Source of the DNA: Trichopria drosophilae
Taxonomy: Eukaryota > Arthropoda > Insecta > Hymenoptera > Diapriidae
Assembly (NCBI GenBank): GCA_030407085.1
Contig: CM059585.1
Coordinates: 67,010,501 to 67,074,500, forward strand
Length of the DNA: 64,000 nt
Direction of reading: 5' to 3'
Notes under the pieces: model-generated
What the model was told of the DNA's origin: nothing
The model's input: only the letters and a program-made list of their open reading frames with translations
Databases searched by the model: none
Part shown: one piece after another, positions 1 to 9,959 of the stretch
Layout: every line of letters begins with the position of its first letter
Position numbering within the stretch: position 1 is the stretch's first letter
Translations under genes and position numbers: made by a program

Positions 1-5
1 GTCCT

Positions 6-25
6 TCAAGGTCATTTCAAGGTCA
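6..25 (+). promoter_or_regulatory. Two TCAAGGTCA nuclear-receptor sites in the TIR of element 1
   Basis: TCAAGGTCA occurs at 6-14 and 17-25. This is the extended half-site bound by monomeric FTZ-F1/NR5A and ERR-type receptors (consensus YCAAGGYCR). The sites are seen directly; binding is inferred. Confidence 0.5.
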
Positions 26-887
26 ATCTTATTTTTTTAAATAGAACCCCCTACATTTTATTGCATATTCTTATAGCTTATCTCGAGAGCTTTCCAAAAC
101 ACTATAATAAAATATTTTTTTATTAAGTACTTTTTGAGTTATAAAGGTTTGAAGTTAACAATTTTTTGACACAAAATGTAGAATATCTTGTAAAATATTA
201 TTTAGTTTTCAGTAATCATAACCTTAATACTTTTGTGCGCGGAATAATGAGACCAATTAATTGGTTTAAAGAAAATACATTAATCGGATCCCCCTAATAT
301 TTTCAGTAAGAATGCATTTTGGAAAAATGTCCAATAGCAAAGTATTGTACGGCTTCAAGCAATTATGCTAATAGGCTCTGGCGAAAAACTGCCCGAACGT
401 AATCGCGAGAAGCTGCTCGAATGCGTGATTTCCGAAGGCGTTAGCGGGAATCTGACCGAAAGCGTTGGCCAACTTCTTTATTCTCTCACTCCCGCAGGCA
501 CCAATGTACGAGCTCTTGAGCAAGCAATACGGATCACTGATTTGAAACTTTGATGCAGTGCTGTCTTCTTCTTAGCGAGCAGCAGTCACCTCGTGGACGA
601 AAACGAACAGCCTCAAAAATTTTTTCTGTAACAAAAGAAACCATTGCGCTTCAATTGATTATCCCAAACATCTTCATTTTGTTTCCAATAGCCCAGAAAT
701 TTTTCGTAAATATTATTAATTGATCTATTAGATTTTCAGTTGCTCAACGAGCTTTTTGCTAGTGCTGGTTAAAATAAACAAATCGATAGTTGGACCAACA
801 CTTAATAATTAGTATTTTTCTCTACTTAATTATCTAGATCAATTTCCTATCACTTACCTGATTAATTCTTCTTCGCTCTAATTAAGA

Positions 888-1963
888 ATGGCGGAGCTTT
901 CTGAAAGAGATCGAATAACACTGTTAATGATGCGAGGATGGGGGATCAACAAAGAGGGTATAAAACAGTAACGCGATTATTTAATGAAAATTTTCGGAAT
1001 GAAAATAATAGGATCTCCAAAAGTACTGTAATCCGTACTATTCAACGTTTCGAGGCCATTGGTAGCGTTAAAAGCCGCCCAAAATCTGGTAGACCTAAAA
1101 CAGCAACAAATAATGATAAGGCATTAGATGTTTTACAGTCTTTCGTTGAAGATCCCCATATTTCCATCAATCGCGTTGCACAAGAACACGAAATCGGTCA
1201 TGCATCTGTCAGTAAAATTCTGAAATTGAATAAATGGCATCCATACAAACTCCATTTGGTCCAAAAGTTGTCCGAAGACGATTTTGATAGACGCATCGAA
1301 TTTTGTGATCTTATGATGGAGATGATTGTCGACGATCCTCTATTACTTGATAATATTGTTTTCTCTGATGAGGCAACATTTGAACTGACTGGAAATGTAA
1401 ATACACACAATTGTAGATACTGGAGTGACGTTAATCCTCACTGGAAAAGAGACAATCATACTCAATATCCACAAAAAGTTAACGTATGGGCTGGTATTCT
1501 TAATGGTAGACCAGTTGGCCCTTTCTTCATTGAAGGCAATTTGACAGCACAAGTATACCTAGTCATGCTTCGCGAACAAATTGTTCCAGCTATTCGAGAC
1601 ATAGCTGGTGGAAATATGGATGAAATTTATTTCCAACAGGATGGAGCTCCACCTCATTATGGTGTCATTGTCCGTCAATATTTGAATGATGTCTTTCAGG
1701 ACAGGTGGATAGAGCGAAGGGGTCATATTGAGTGGCCACCTCGGTCTCCGGAGTTGACCCCACTTGACTTTTTTTTGTGGGGTTACTTGAAAAGTAAAGT
1801 TTATGCCACCAAGCCTCAAGATTTAGATGATTTAAGAGGGAGAATAACTCGAGAGATAGAACTAATACCGCCAGAAACGTACCGGAATGCGGTTTCGGCT
1901 GTTTATAACAGATTGGCACATTGCCAGGCTGTTGAAGGGCAACAATTTGAACATTTGTTGTGA
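888..1963 (+). pseudogene. DD41D mariner-like transposase, one frameshift
   Basis: This is a cut-and-paste transposase of the IS630/Tc1/mariner group. The ATG at 888 opens the same N-terminal helix-turn-helix as the intact relative at 6693, but the frame is lost in the GGGGG run near 937-942, where one G appears to be missing. From 938 a 341-residue frame runs to the stop. It holds the second DNA-binding helices, the GRP linker (residues 51-53), and the catalytic acids D144 (VFSDEATF), D235 (FQQDGAPPH) and D277 (TPLDFFLW). The last two are separated by 41 residues, which places it in the DD41D group. Only the start is damaged, so the loss is recent or the first domain is dispensable. A 32-bp tandem repeat lies just after the stop. 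Confidence 0.85.
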
Positions 1964-2015
1964 ATTGTTTGGTACAATTAAATATTTTGTCCAAGCTAAC
2001 CAATTGGAATTAAAT

Positions 2016-2143
2016 TTGCCTTAACTGGCCGGACTCACACACCACTCTTGCCTTAACTGGTCGGACTCGCACACCACTCTTGCCTTAACTGGTCGGACTC
2101 GCACACCACTCTTGCCTTAACTGGTCGGACTCGCACACCACTT
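2016..2143 (+). repeat. 32-bp tandem repeat, four copies
   Basis: Four head-to-tail 32-bp units start at 2016, 2048, 2080 and 2112. Each contains TTGCCTTAACTGG and GGACTC; the first copy has two changes. The motif CTTGCCTTAACTG also occurs once in element 3, about 35 bp after its transposase stop (near 7812). That suggests a conserved sub-terminal site that has expanded here. Confidence 0.9.
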
Positions 2144-2285
2144 AACAAATTGTTAACTTCAAACCTTTATAACTCAAAAAGTACTTAATAAAAAAATATT
2201 TTATTGTAGTGTTTTGGAAAGCTCTCGAGATAAGCTATAAGAATATGCAATAAAATGTAGGGGGTTCTATTTAAAAAAATAAGAT

Positions 2286-2335
2286 TGACCTTGAAATGAC
2301 CTTGAAGGACATGGTCAAGGTCAAAGTCAAGGTCA
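2286..2335 (+). promoter_or_regulatory. Four nuclear-receptor half-sites in the right TIR of element 1
   Basis: TGACCTTGA lies at 2286-2294 and 2297-2305, and TCAAGGTCA at 2315-2323 and 2327-2335: four perfect 9-mers in 50 bp. They point toward each other as two pairs. The 9-mer matches the FTZ-F1/ERR monomer consensus. Confidence 0.5.
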
Positions 2336-2602
2336 TCATCTTACTCCCCGCTTGAAACCATACAACTTTGCTTTTGGACATTTTCTCCTAAGTGCATTCT
2401 AACTGAAGATATTAGGGGGGTCCGATACTTTTCGATGACCCTGTATGTATAACATGAGTACACCCGTTCATATGAATTTTTCTTTTTAACGATTCCGAAA
2501 TTGAAAGGGCTTGGTTTCTCTTTGCGTGCAGAGACTTGTAACATATACATAAATATATACAATATTCGGTCTTAATGGTGTAATATATATATATAAATAT
2601 AA

Positions 2603-3055
2603 GAGAACTATGCACAGAATCAAAAAAGTTGTCGGATGAAAGTTGTTCGACACGAAGGGGGACATCCAGTGATAATTAAATTTACCCTCTCCCCCATCCC
2701 CTGGAGGTGGAGTGGGGGCAAGAACAATAAAACTTAAATAGGAACCCCCATTTTTTATTGCAGATTTGGATTCTCCGGAAAAAAGTACACGTATTTGACC
2801 TAGGAGCTATTGCATTTTGGTTCACAGGTGGCGCTGTAATCGATAAAAATCCAAATTTACCCGAAGACATTGAAATACCTCGAGAACTATGCACAGAATC
2901 AAAAAAGTTGTCGGATGAAAGTTGTTCGACATGAAGGGGGGCATCCAGTAATAATGAATTTTACCCCCTCCCCCATCCCCTGGGGGTGGAGTGGGGGCAA
3001 AAACAATAAAACTTAAATAGGAACCCCCAGTTTTTATTGCAGATTTGGATTCTCC
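2603..3055 (+). repeat. Left arm of element 2: 279-bp tandem unit, about 1.6 copies
   Basis: A unit starting GAGAACTATGCACAG at 2603 recurs at 2882, a period of 279 bp. The second copy stops at 3055 (GGATTCTCC). Both copies carry the run of C and G blocks around a dyad and the TTAAATAGGAACCCCC motif. The same unit lies in reverse at 5092-5456. Confidence 0.85.
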
Positions 3056-3231
3056 AATATTGACAATTTTCGCCCGCGTAGCGGATATGGAATACGGTCA
3101 TTCTAACAAAGCCGGGAAAAAATACATTTAGCGTTACCCAGGAACAACGACGTGGACGTAGTATTTTTCTGTTCCCTTTGGGGTGCTTGTTTTACGTGAG
3201 TCCTCTTGCCTCTCACTGTCTCACTGTTCAC

Positions 3232-4276
3232 TTACTTGAGTAAGTGTTCGAAATGTTGACCTTCCACTTCAATGCATTTATTTATTCTTTCTTCAAATGA
3301 CTTTATACATGATAGAATCATATCTGCAGAAATTTCTGCGCAAGCAGTTCTTATGCGTTCCACCATGTTTTCACGAGTCGTTGGTATTTGTTCATAAACC
3401 TTACCTTTTAGATAACCCCATAGGAAGAAATCCAGAGATGTTAGATCAGGTGACCTCGCAGGCCAATTAATTGGGCCACCTCTACCAATCCATCTACCAT
3501 TGTAATCACGGTCTAGTATTTCCCTTGCTACTCTTGAAAAATGTGCTGGGCAACCATCATGCTGAAACCACATTGTCCGTCGGACGTCCATAGCAACATC
3601 CTCAAGTAGTAATATCTCGATATTTTGTTCCATTCAAATTACCTTCAATAAAATAAGGACCAATGAGTTTATTTCCTATGATTCCACACCAAACGTTCAC
3701 CGACCAAGGACGTTGATGATTAACTTGTCGTAACCAATGGCGATTTTCTACGCTCCAATAATGCATATTATGCCTATTGACGCCACCATGGTTCGTGAAT
3801 GTAGATTCATCTGAAAATAATACATTAGCAAAGAAATTGTGGTTCGTTTGCATTTTTTGAAATGCCCATTCACAAAACACCACGCGGTTATGAAAATCAT
3901 CGCCATCTAGTTCCTGGTGCAGTGAAATGTGATATGGGTGAAACTTATGACGATGCAATATTCTTTGAATACTGTCTCTGGAAATGCCGGAATCGCGATG
4001 TAATTGTCGTGTGCTTACATGTGGATTTTGGTGAATAGCTGCTAGTACAGCTACTTCGTTAGCTTCGCCTGTAACTGTTAATCTTCGCTTCCTTTTTTTC
4101 ATTTGTACGCTGCCATCAGAGTGAAAGGCATTCACAACTTTGTAAAAAAAAGAACGCGAGCGAGCATTATCTAGAAAACGCTCAGCATACAACGCAACAG
4201 CATCGTCAATATTCCTCTTACATTCACCATAAATAAGAATCATTTCGATTTTTTCGGGAACTGTAGCAGGATTCAT
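3232..4276 (-). pseudogene. DD41D mariner-like transposase of element 2, frameshifted
   Basis: The minus-strand frame starts at an internal ATG at 4276 (an in-frame ATG at 4303 is also possible) and runs to 3602. A second frame, 3633-3232, continues the protein after a one-base shift in the short repeat near 3610-3625. The first part carries paired HTH domains and catalytic D165 (VLFSDESTF). The second has D26 (FQHDGCPAHF) and D68 (LTSLDFFLW), again 41 residues apart. The sequence has diverged strongly from elements 1 and 3, so this is a separate family of the same group. The frameshift makes it inactive. Confidence 0.85.
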
Positions 4277-4309
4277 TTTTAAGTTGCAATTCGATTTAAG
4301 CAATGAAGG

Positions 4310-5085
4310 GTAGACAAAAAATAGTCACGTAAACGGAAAGTTGTTATTCTAAAAGCAAAGTGACCTCCGACCGAATTACTACCAATACAATGGACTTCAA
4401 AAACAGTCTTACACTGAGAGACCGTGAATACTAAATTTTAATATGGGGATTAGAAAGTCGCGATATCCATTTACTTCCCTTCAGGAAAGTAGAGAAAAAT
4501 GTAGGTGAACTGGTTACGTGTGACTCAACTTATCTATAAAATGATATGCTACTTTATTTTCGAGTTATGTCGCCCTCTAGCGTTATGTAACAGAACCGGC
4601 GCCGGTGATGGCCGAAATGCAAGCGATGTACATGTATGAAACCACGTGAGTTCTCTCGGGGTCCGGTAGATGGCCACGAAATCCCCAAATGAAGTAAGAG
4701 TTTCGTTTTGTTTAATAGAAGCTGGTTTGACCGTCAATGCTCAGCTTATTTATTCTCATTTCGGAAAAAACATACAGAGAGAGAATGAATGAGCTGAGTG
4801 AAGGGACATGACGCGTTTTTTAATGGATTGCGCGATGTCCTCTTTTTGTTTATTAAATGATAAATTTAAAACCTAAAATGTAATTTTATTGAAGGTAGAA
4901 AACTTATTTGTAAAATTGCTTCCATATTGTATGCACAATTTTTATGTAATCAGTTTTGATTTTTAATATGAAGAATATCAATTATTCATAATCTTAATTT
5001 TTCGAATGGACATTATTATTCTAATATTAGAATTTTTAATATTAAATTTTCATAAAGGGATCAAATTGTCCCTATTTGCCCCCTG
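4310..5085. other. Non-coding AT-rich stretch inside element 2
   Basis: No supported gene or clear repeat is seen here. It lies between the transposase start and the right arm of element 2. Short open frames here have no recognisable product. Confidence 0.5.
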
Positions 5086-5091
5086 GATAAC

Positions 5092-5456
5092 CCCCTTCGT
5101 GTCGAACAACTTTCATCCGACAACTTTTTTGATTCTGTGCATAGTTCTCGAGGTATTTCAATGTCTTCAGATAAATTTGGATTTTTATCGATTACAGCGC
5201 CACCTGTGAACCAAAATGCAATAGCTCCTAGGTCAAATTGGTGTACTTTTTTCCGGAGAATCCAAATCTGCAATAAAAACTGGGGGTTCCTATTTAAGTT
5301 TTATTGTTTTTGCCCCCACTCCACCCCCAGGGGATGGGGGAGGGGGTAAATTTAATTATCACTGGATGCCCCCCCTTGGGGTCGAACAACTTTCATCTGA
5401 CAACTTTTTTGATTCTGTGCATAGTACTCGAGATATTTCGATGTCTTCAGATAAAT
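5092..5456 (-). repeat. Right arm of element 2 (inverted copy of 2603-3055)
   Basis: This is the reverse complement of the 279-bp unit of the left arm, present as one full and one partial copy. The TCGAACAACTTTCATC block occurs at 5103 and again near 5383. Confidence 0.85.
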
Positions 5457-5591
5457 CGGCCACCACATATACAGGGTGATCCAAAAGTCCCGGAACAGCA
5501 AAATATCTCAGCGGGAGTGCATTTTCGGGGAAAATCTTTTAGACAAAAGTTTCAGGATTTTTCCCTGGCTATTTAATGGCGATATTGAATT

Positions 5592-6013
5592 TGACCTTGA
5601 ACATGACCTTGAAGGTTATTTCAAGGTCAAGTTAATTTTTTTAAATGGGAACCCCTATTTTTTTTCACGGATTCGGAAAGAGCACAAAATTTTACGTCCG
5701 AATATGCTATGGCCGTCTTTTTCGGCAAGGTCATTTTAAGGTGAAACTTAAAACTCCCGTGACGGCGAAATATCTCAGAGGGTGTGCATTTCTTTGGAAA
5801 TTGTTTCAGACAAAAGTTTAAGGATTTTTCCCGGGCTATTTAATGGTAGCACAGAATTTGACCTTGAACATAACCTTCAAGGTTATTTCAAGGTCAAGTT
5901 TGTTTTTTTTAATGGAAACTGCTATTTTTTTTTCACGGATTCGGAGAGAGCACAAAATTTTACGTCCAAATATGCTATGGCCGTTTTTTTTCGGCAATGT
6001 CATTTCAAGGCCA
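5592..6013 (+). promoter_or_regulatory. Cluster of nuclear-receptor half-sites, left TIR of element 3
   Basis: Perfect 9-mers matching YCAAGGYCR, either strand, lie at 5592-5600, 5604-5612, 5621-5629, 5859-5867 and 5888-5896, with TCAAGGCCA at 6005-6013. Two sites per sub-repeat are arranged as an inverted pair around a GGTTATTT spacer. They are upstream of the transposase start, so they could act as enhancer or promoter sites. That role is inferred. Confidence 0.5.
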
Positions 6014-6692
6014 AACTTAAAACTCCCGGAACAGCGAATTAACTCAGCAAGAGGTCATTTTCGGGTAAAATGTTTCAGACAAAGGTTTCAGGATTTTTTC
6101 CGTGATATTTAATGCTAGCATAAAATTTGACCTGGAAAATTACCTTGAAGATTATTCTCAGGTCAAGATTATTTTTTTTTTTTAATTGGAACCCCGTTTC
6201 ATTTTCTTAACGAAGTTATGAGGATCTTCCGGTATTGAGAGTGGTTAAATTCATTTTGTTCAGTCGATGCTATTACTGGACGATCTGCTCTAGGGAGATC
6301 CTTTACAGTGCCGTAAACTTCGAAACAATTTATTGTTCTGCCAAAAGTCGATTTAGGAATCAGTTCCTGTCCCTCGCTTGTCCTCTAATTTTGTAAATAG
6401 AATAATAAACTGTTTAAAAAAAGTGTATACATACATCTTACGCAAACTTGTGCAAAGTGAACTTGGGCGCGCGAACAGCGACAGAGAGCACGAGTCACCA
6501 GCGAAGTAAATAAACAACATACACTCACATTGAATTTATACATACGTGTACAGTCTTATAAGGTTACATTTTGGTCTTAACTTTATCGTTTTGTGAGATA
6601 CATGGATTTCCTATCTAAACGCCTTTCCTATCTAAACGTATTAAGCATCATTTCAGTAACAAAGTACATACGTATATTTCGTACAAAGAGCA

Positions 6693-7775
6693 ATGGCTGC
6701 GCTAAGTGAACGAGAAAGAATAACCATTCTCATGATGAGAGGCTGGGGTGATAACCAGCGATCTTTAGAGAATGTGCGAACCTTATTTAACGCATCATTT
6801 AGAGAGGGACGAGAACCGATTTCTAAATCTACTGTTAGCAGAACAATAAATCGTTTTGAAGTTCACGGTACTGTGAAGGATCTCCCAAGAGCAGGTCGTC
6901 CAGTAACAGCATCAACTGAAGAAAATGAGTTGAATGTCGCGCTGTCAATAACGGAAGATCCTCATACTTCCATCAGGAAAGTTAAACAGCAGCACGATTT
7001 ATGTTACGGTACAGTACAACGGATCTTAACTAAAAACTTAAAATTTCACCCATACAAAGTTAGACTCGTACAACAATTGAATGAAGACGATCCTGATAGA
7101 CGCCTACAGTTTGCGGAATTAATGATGAATCGAATAGAATCTGATGCCGGTTTCTTGAATCGCATCGTATTTTCTGATGAAGCTACATTCTTCTTAAATG
7201 GGGCAATCAATAGACATAACATGTCTTATTGGAGTGAAACCAATCCTAATTGGATGGTCGATAGTCGTTCTACTCAATATCCTGAAAAAGTAAACGTATG
7301 GGCAGGTATTATAAACAATGCGGTAGTTGGGCCCTTCTTCATCGAGGGTACCCTTACTGGTCAAAAATACCACGATATGTTGAGGGACGACATCATCCCT
7401 GCTATTCAGGTTATTGTAGGCGAGGATTTCGATCAGACTTGGTTTCAGCAAGATGGTGCAGCACCCCATTATGCAACAGATGTTTGCAATTATTTGAGTG
7501 ATGTATTCGCAGAACGGTGGATAGGTCGAAGGGGTGTAATAGAATGGCCACCAAGATCTCCGGATCTTACGCCCCTTGACTATTTTCTATGGGGTTATCT
7601 CAAAGATAGAGTGTATCGAACGAAACCGGTGAATATTGAGGAAGTAAAACAACGAATACGGGATGAGATCGCGGCTATAGAACCAGATATGATTAAAAAA
7701 GTCGTATCGACTGTTTATAATCGCTTGGGATATTGCCAAGAAGTTCATGGCAATCACTTTGAGCATAAGCTTTAG
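6693..7775 (+). CDS. DD41D mariner-like transposase, intact 360 aa
   Basis: This transposase of the IS630/Tc1/mariner superfamily would bind the TIRs of its own element and cut and rejoin DNA. The frame is open from ATG 6693 to TAG. It shows a first helix-turn-helix (about residues 5-60), a GRP linker (68-70), a second HTH (about 80-112), and an RNase H-like domain with D162 (VFSDEATF), D254 (FQQDGAAPHY) and D296 (TPLDYFLW). D254 and D296 are separated by 41 residues. Length is normal for the family. The HPYK and WPPRSPDLTPLD blocks are the usual family signatures. It is the better-preserved sister of the frameshifted copy at 888-1963. All catalytic residues are present, so activity is possible. 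Confidence 0.92.
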   Translation: MAALSERERITILMMRGWGDNQRSLENVRTLFNASFREGREPISKSTVSRTINRFEVHGTVKDLPRAGRPVTASTEENELNVALSITEDPHTSIRKVKQQHDLCYGTVQRILTKNLKFHPYKVRLVQQLNEDDPDRRLQFAELMMNRIESDAGFLNRIVFSDEATFFLNGAINRHNMSYWSETNPNWMVDSRSTQYPEKVNVWAGIINNAVVGPFFIEGTLTGQKYHDMLRDDIIPAIQVIVGEDFDQTWFQQDGAAPHYATDVCNYLSDVFAERWIGRRGVIEWPPRSPDLTPLDYFLWGYLKDRVYRTKPVNIEEVKQRIRDEIAAIEPDMIKKVVSTVYNRLGYCQEVHGNHFEHKL

Positions 7776-7827
7776 TAAGATACATAATTTCATCAAAATC
7801 TTAGTATACCCATCTTGCCTTAACTGT

Positions 7828-7876
7828 CTGGGGACACCCACACACACACACACGCACACGCACACGCACACGCACA
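7828..7876 (+). repeat. CA/CACG simple repeat in element 3
   Basis: CACACACA passing into CGCACA repeats, just after the CTTGCCTTAACTG motif downstream of the transposase stop. Confidence 0.85.
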
Positions 7877-8242
7877 GGTGACGGCGAGGGGAACCACCTG
7901 AACAAAGCACCCCGAAGAGGTGTAAACCCGACCGTGCTACCTCCACGTGGTACATCTTGGGTAATGCTAAAGCCGGCGGTAGCATTGGAAACAATGTAAA
8001 AATGTTACCCATACATACGGTATTTATAAACGTATCGGATGTAAAAAAAAATGTATATTTTTATCCGGGAACAATGATAATGCATTGCACTCTGGAAACT
8101 CTGGAAACATTACGAAAATAAAACGGGGTTCCAATTAAAAAAAAATAGTCTTGAGCTTAGAATAAGCCTCAAGGTAATTTTCATGGTTAAATTCAATGGT
8201 GCCTCTTGCTGAGTTAATTCGCTGTTCCGGGAGTTTTAAGTT

Positions 8243-8662
8243 TGACCTTGAAATGACATTGCCGAAAAAACGGCCATAGCATATTTGGACGTAAAATTTT
8301 GTGCTCTCTCCGAATCCGTGAAAAAAAAATAGCAGTTTCCATTAAAAAAAACAAACTTGACCTTGAAATAACCTTCAAGGTCATGTTCAAGGTCAAATTC
8401 TGTGCTACCATTAAATATCCCAGGAAAAATCCTTAAACTTTTGTCTGAAACAATTTCCAAAGAAATGCACACCCTCTGAGATATTTCGCCGTTACGGGAG
8501 TTTTAAGTTTCACCTTGAAATGACCTTGCCGGAAAAATCGATCATATCATACTCGGACGTAGAATTTCCCGCTCTTTCAGAATCCATGAAAAAAAATAGG
8601 GGTTCCTATTTAAAAAAATTAACTTGACCTTGAAATAACCTTCAAGGTCATGTTCAAGGTCA
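8243..8662 (+). promoter_or_regulatory. Cluster of nuclear-receptor half-sites, right TIR of element 3
   Basis: Perfect TGACCTTGA or TCAAGGTCA sites lie at 8243-8251, 8358-8366, 8375-8383, 8387-8395, 8625-8633, 8642-8650 and 8654-8662. This mirrors the left TIR, as expected for an inverted repeat. Confidence 0.5.
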
Positions 8663-9320
8663 AATTCAATATCGCCATTAAATAGCCAGGGAAAAATCCT
8701 GAAACTTTTGTCTGAAACATTTTCCTCGAAAATGCACTCCCGCTGAGATATTTTGCTGTTCCGGGACTTTTGGATCACCCTGTATATATATATTATATTT
8801 GTGCACAATTTTTTGATTGTGTAGTTAGCTTTAATATTTAATAAATATTGCAATGTTTTAGAATCTTATTATTTTTAATTATATTCTTTTCTTGTTTCCT
8901 GGGTTAGATTAAACAAAAACTGATATTAAGTGAATATGTTTCGTACAGCGACAAGACAAACACGCATGTTAACGCGTGAAAATCGTCAGAACAGCGTGCC
9001 GCGCAGTAACAAAATTTTTCTTGTGCTTATGTGCAATGTCGGGTAGTGAAATTTTTTTCTTGATTCATAATCTTAAGTATCTAAGGTATTTATTTATGCA
9101 AAAAAAAAAGTTAATTTCGGCATGGAGAAAGTAACAAAATTGATAATTGTTTTTAAAAAATGATTAATTTTTAGGGAAAAACTTTTTTTTTCAACCGAAA
9201 ATATTTTTTTCGAAAAATACACATAAAATGAAGAAAAAAACATTATATACGTTTTTGGCCTATGAGCAATATTGTAGGAGCTAGAAATTTTTGAAAAATG
9301 ACGTTTCAAAAAACAACTTG

Positions 9321-9337
9321 AACTTTGACACCCTGTA
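9321..9337 (+). repeat. Solitary mariner-type terminus
   Basis: CTTTGACACCCTG followed by TA resembles the right end of a TA-inserting mariner-like element or MITE. I found no matching left end between 8785 and 9320, so it is either a truncated remnant or chance. 8785-9320 holds no recognisable gene. Confidence 0.35.
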
Positions 9338-9815
9338 TCTAGGCAACCCGTTATTATAACTTAACCATATTTGGTAGATTTCATGTACTCTATTGGTACA
9401 ACAATTCTACCAAGTTGCAGCGTGATAGGAGACACATGGTGCGGAGGTGTGCTCACTTGTCGTGATTTGACTCACAAGGAGCTTTTGAGGGTAGCCAATG
9501 GAAATGCCACCATTGCGCATGCGCTTATTTCTAGTAAATGGAAATCTCATTTGTCAGTGTCGATCGCTACCCGAAAAATGTTACCCTGTAAAATTGAGCT
9601 ATACACTTATGAATCTGCTATCTTTCCAATGTTAGCGACAAATAGTTTTCCGCGTTTCTCTCAAAACTGCATAAAACGGTATTGGCAGGTTTTGCACCCC
9701 AACCTCTCATTTATTGATAACATTAATTCTTACGCTTTGTGTTAAAGTTCATACGTCGAGGAATAATAAGTATCGAATCTCGATTACAACTGTTCGTTAT
9801 TTTTGGCAGAATTTG

Positions 9816-9897
9816 CAACGTTGGGCATGGACGTGCGGCAAGGGCGCGTGCTTTGCGAGAAAGGGTCCCAGGTTCGAATCTCGTCGAGGTAGTTTAG
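9816..9897 (+). repeat. tRNA-derived repeat head (SINE-like)
   Basis: A perfect B-box-like GGTTCGAATC sits at 9872-9881, with an A-box-like TGGACGTGCGG upstream and a T-rich stretch downstream. Acceptor and T stems do not pair well, so this is not a working tRNA. It shares GCGA-AGG-TCCC-GTTYGAATC with the repeat at 45105-45195, suggesting the same tRNA-derived family with a long variable-arm-like region. Confidence 0.45.
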
Positions 9898-9959
9898 GTT
9901 TTTTATTTCTTTTTGAGAACTTGAAAATGAATAAATTCAGGTACTCGTAAAGAACGTTA

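Larger units (their letters stand above)
1..2443 (+). mobile_element. DD41D mariner-like DNA transposon 1 (left end outside window)
   Basis: Positions 1-164 are the reverse complement of 2147-2310, so a long terminal inverted repeat flanks the transposase at 888-1963. The right arm continues to 2443, where it ends in ACCCTG followed by TA, the typical end of an IS630/Tc1/mariner element with a TA target. The matching left end lies before position 1. The TIR is therefore at least about 297 bp. The TIRs carry several TCAAGGTCA sites. A short open frame at 365-553 inside the element has no recognisable product. Confidence 0.85.
2603..5456. mobile_element. DD41D mariner-like DNA transposon 2
   Basis: An inverted pair of long arms (2603-3055 and 5092-5456) brackets a broken DD41D transposase. 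Each arm contains a partly duplicated unit of about 279 bp with a C-rich/G-rich block and the motif TAAATAGGAACCCC. Related versions of that motif occur in the TIRs of elements 1 and 3. Exact termini are uncertain: the outermost left unit starts abruptly at 2603 after an AT stretch, and the right arm stops about 15 bp before element 3. Confidence 0.65.
5472..8782 (+). mobile_element. Apparently complete DD41D mariner-like transposon 3
   Basis: The element runs from CAGGGTGATCC at 5472 to GGATCACCCTG at 8782 and is flanked on both sides by TA (5470-5471 and 8783-8784), the target duplication of this superfamily. The inverted arms are very long, 5472-6207 and about 8116-8782, and are built from diverged sub-repeats of roughly 280 bp. 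Each sub-repeat carries TGACCTTGA/TCAAGGTCA sites. One uninterrupted transposase lies at 6693-7775. Total length is 3311 bp. With both ends, the target duplication and an open transposase, it is the only plausibly autonomous element in the window. Confidence 0.9.

Noticed and set aside
365..553. 62-aa open frame in element 1
   Set aside because: No similarity recognised and not shared with the related element 3.
2016..2143. CRISPR-like array (32-bp units)
   Set aside because: Units are directly adjacent with no spacers; a plain tandem repeat in eukaryotic DNA.
9371..9745. 124-aa open frame
   Set aside because: No recognisable motif or domain and no partner gene; I treat it as chance.
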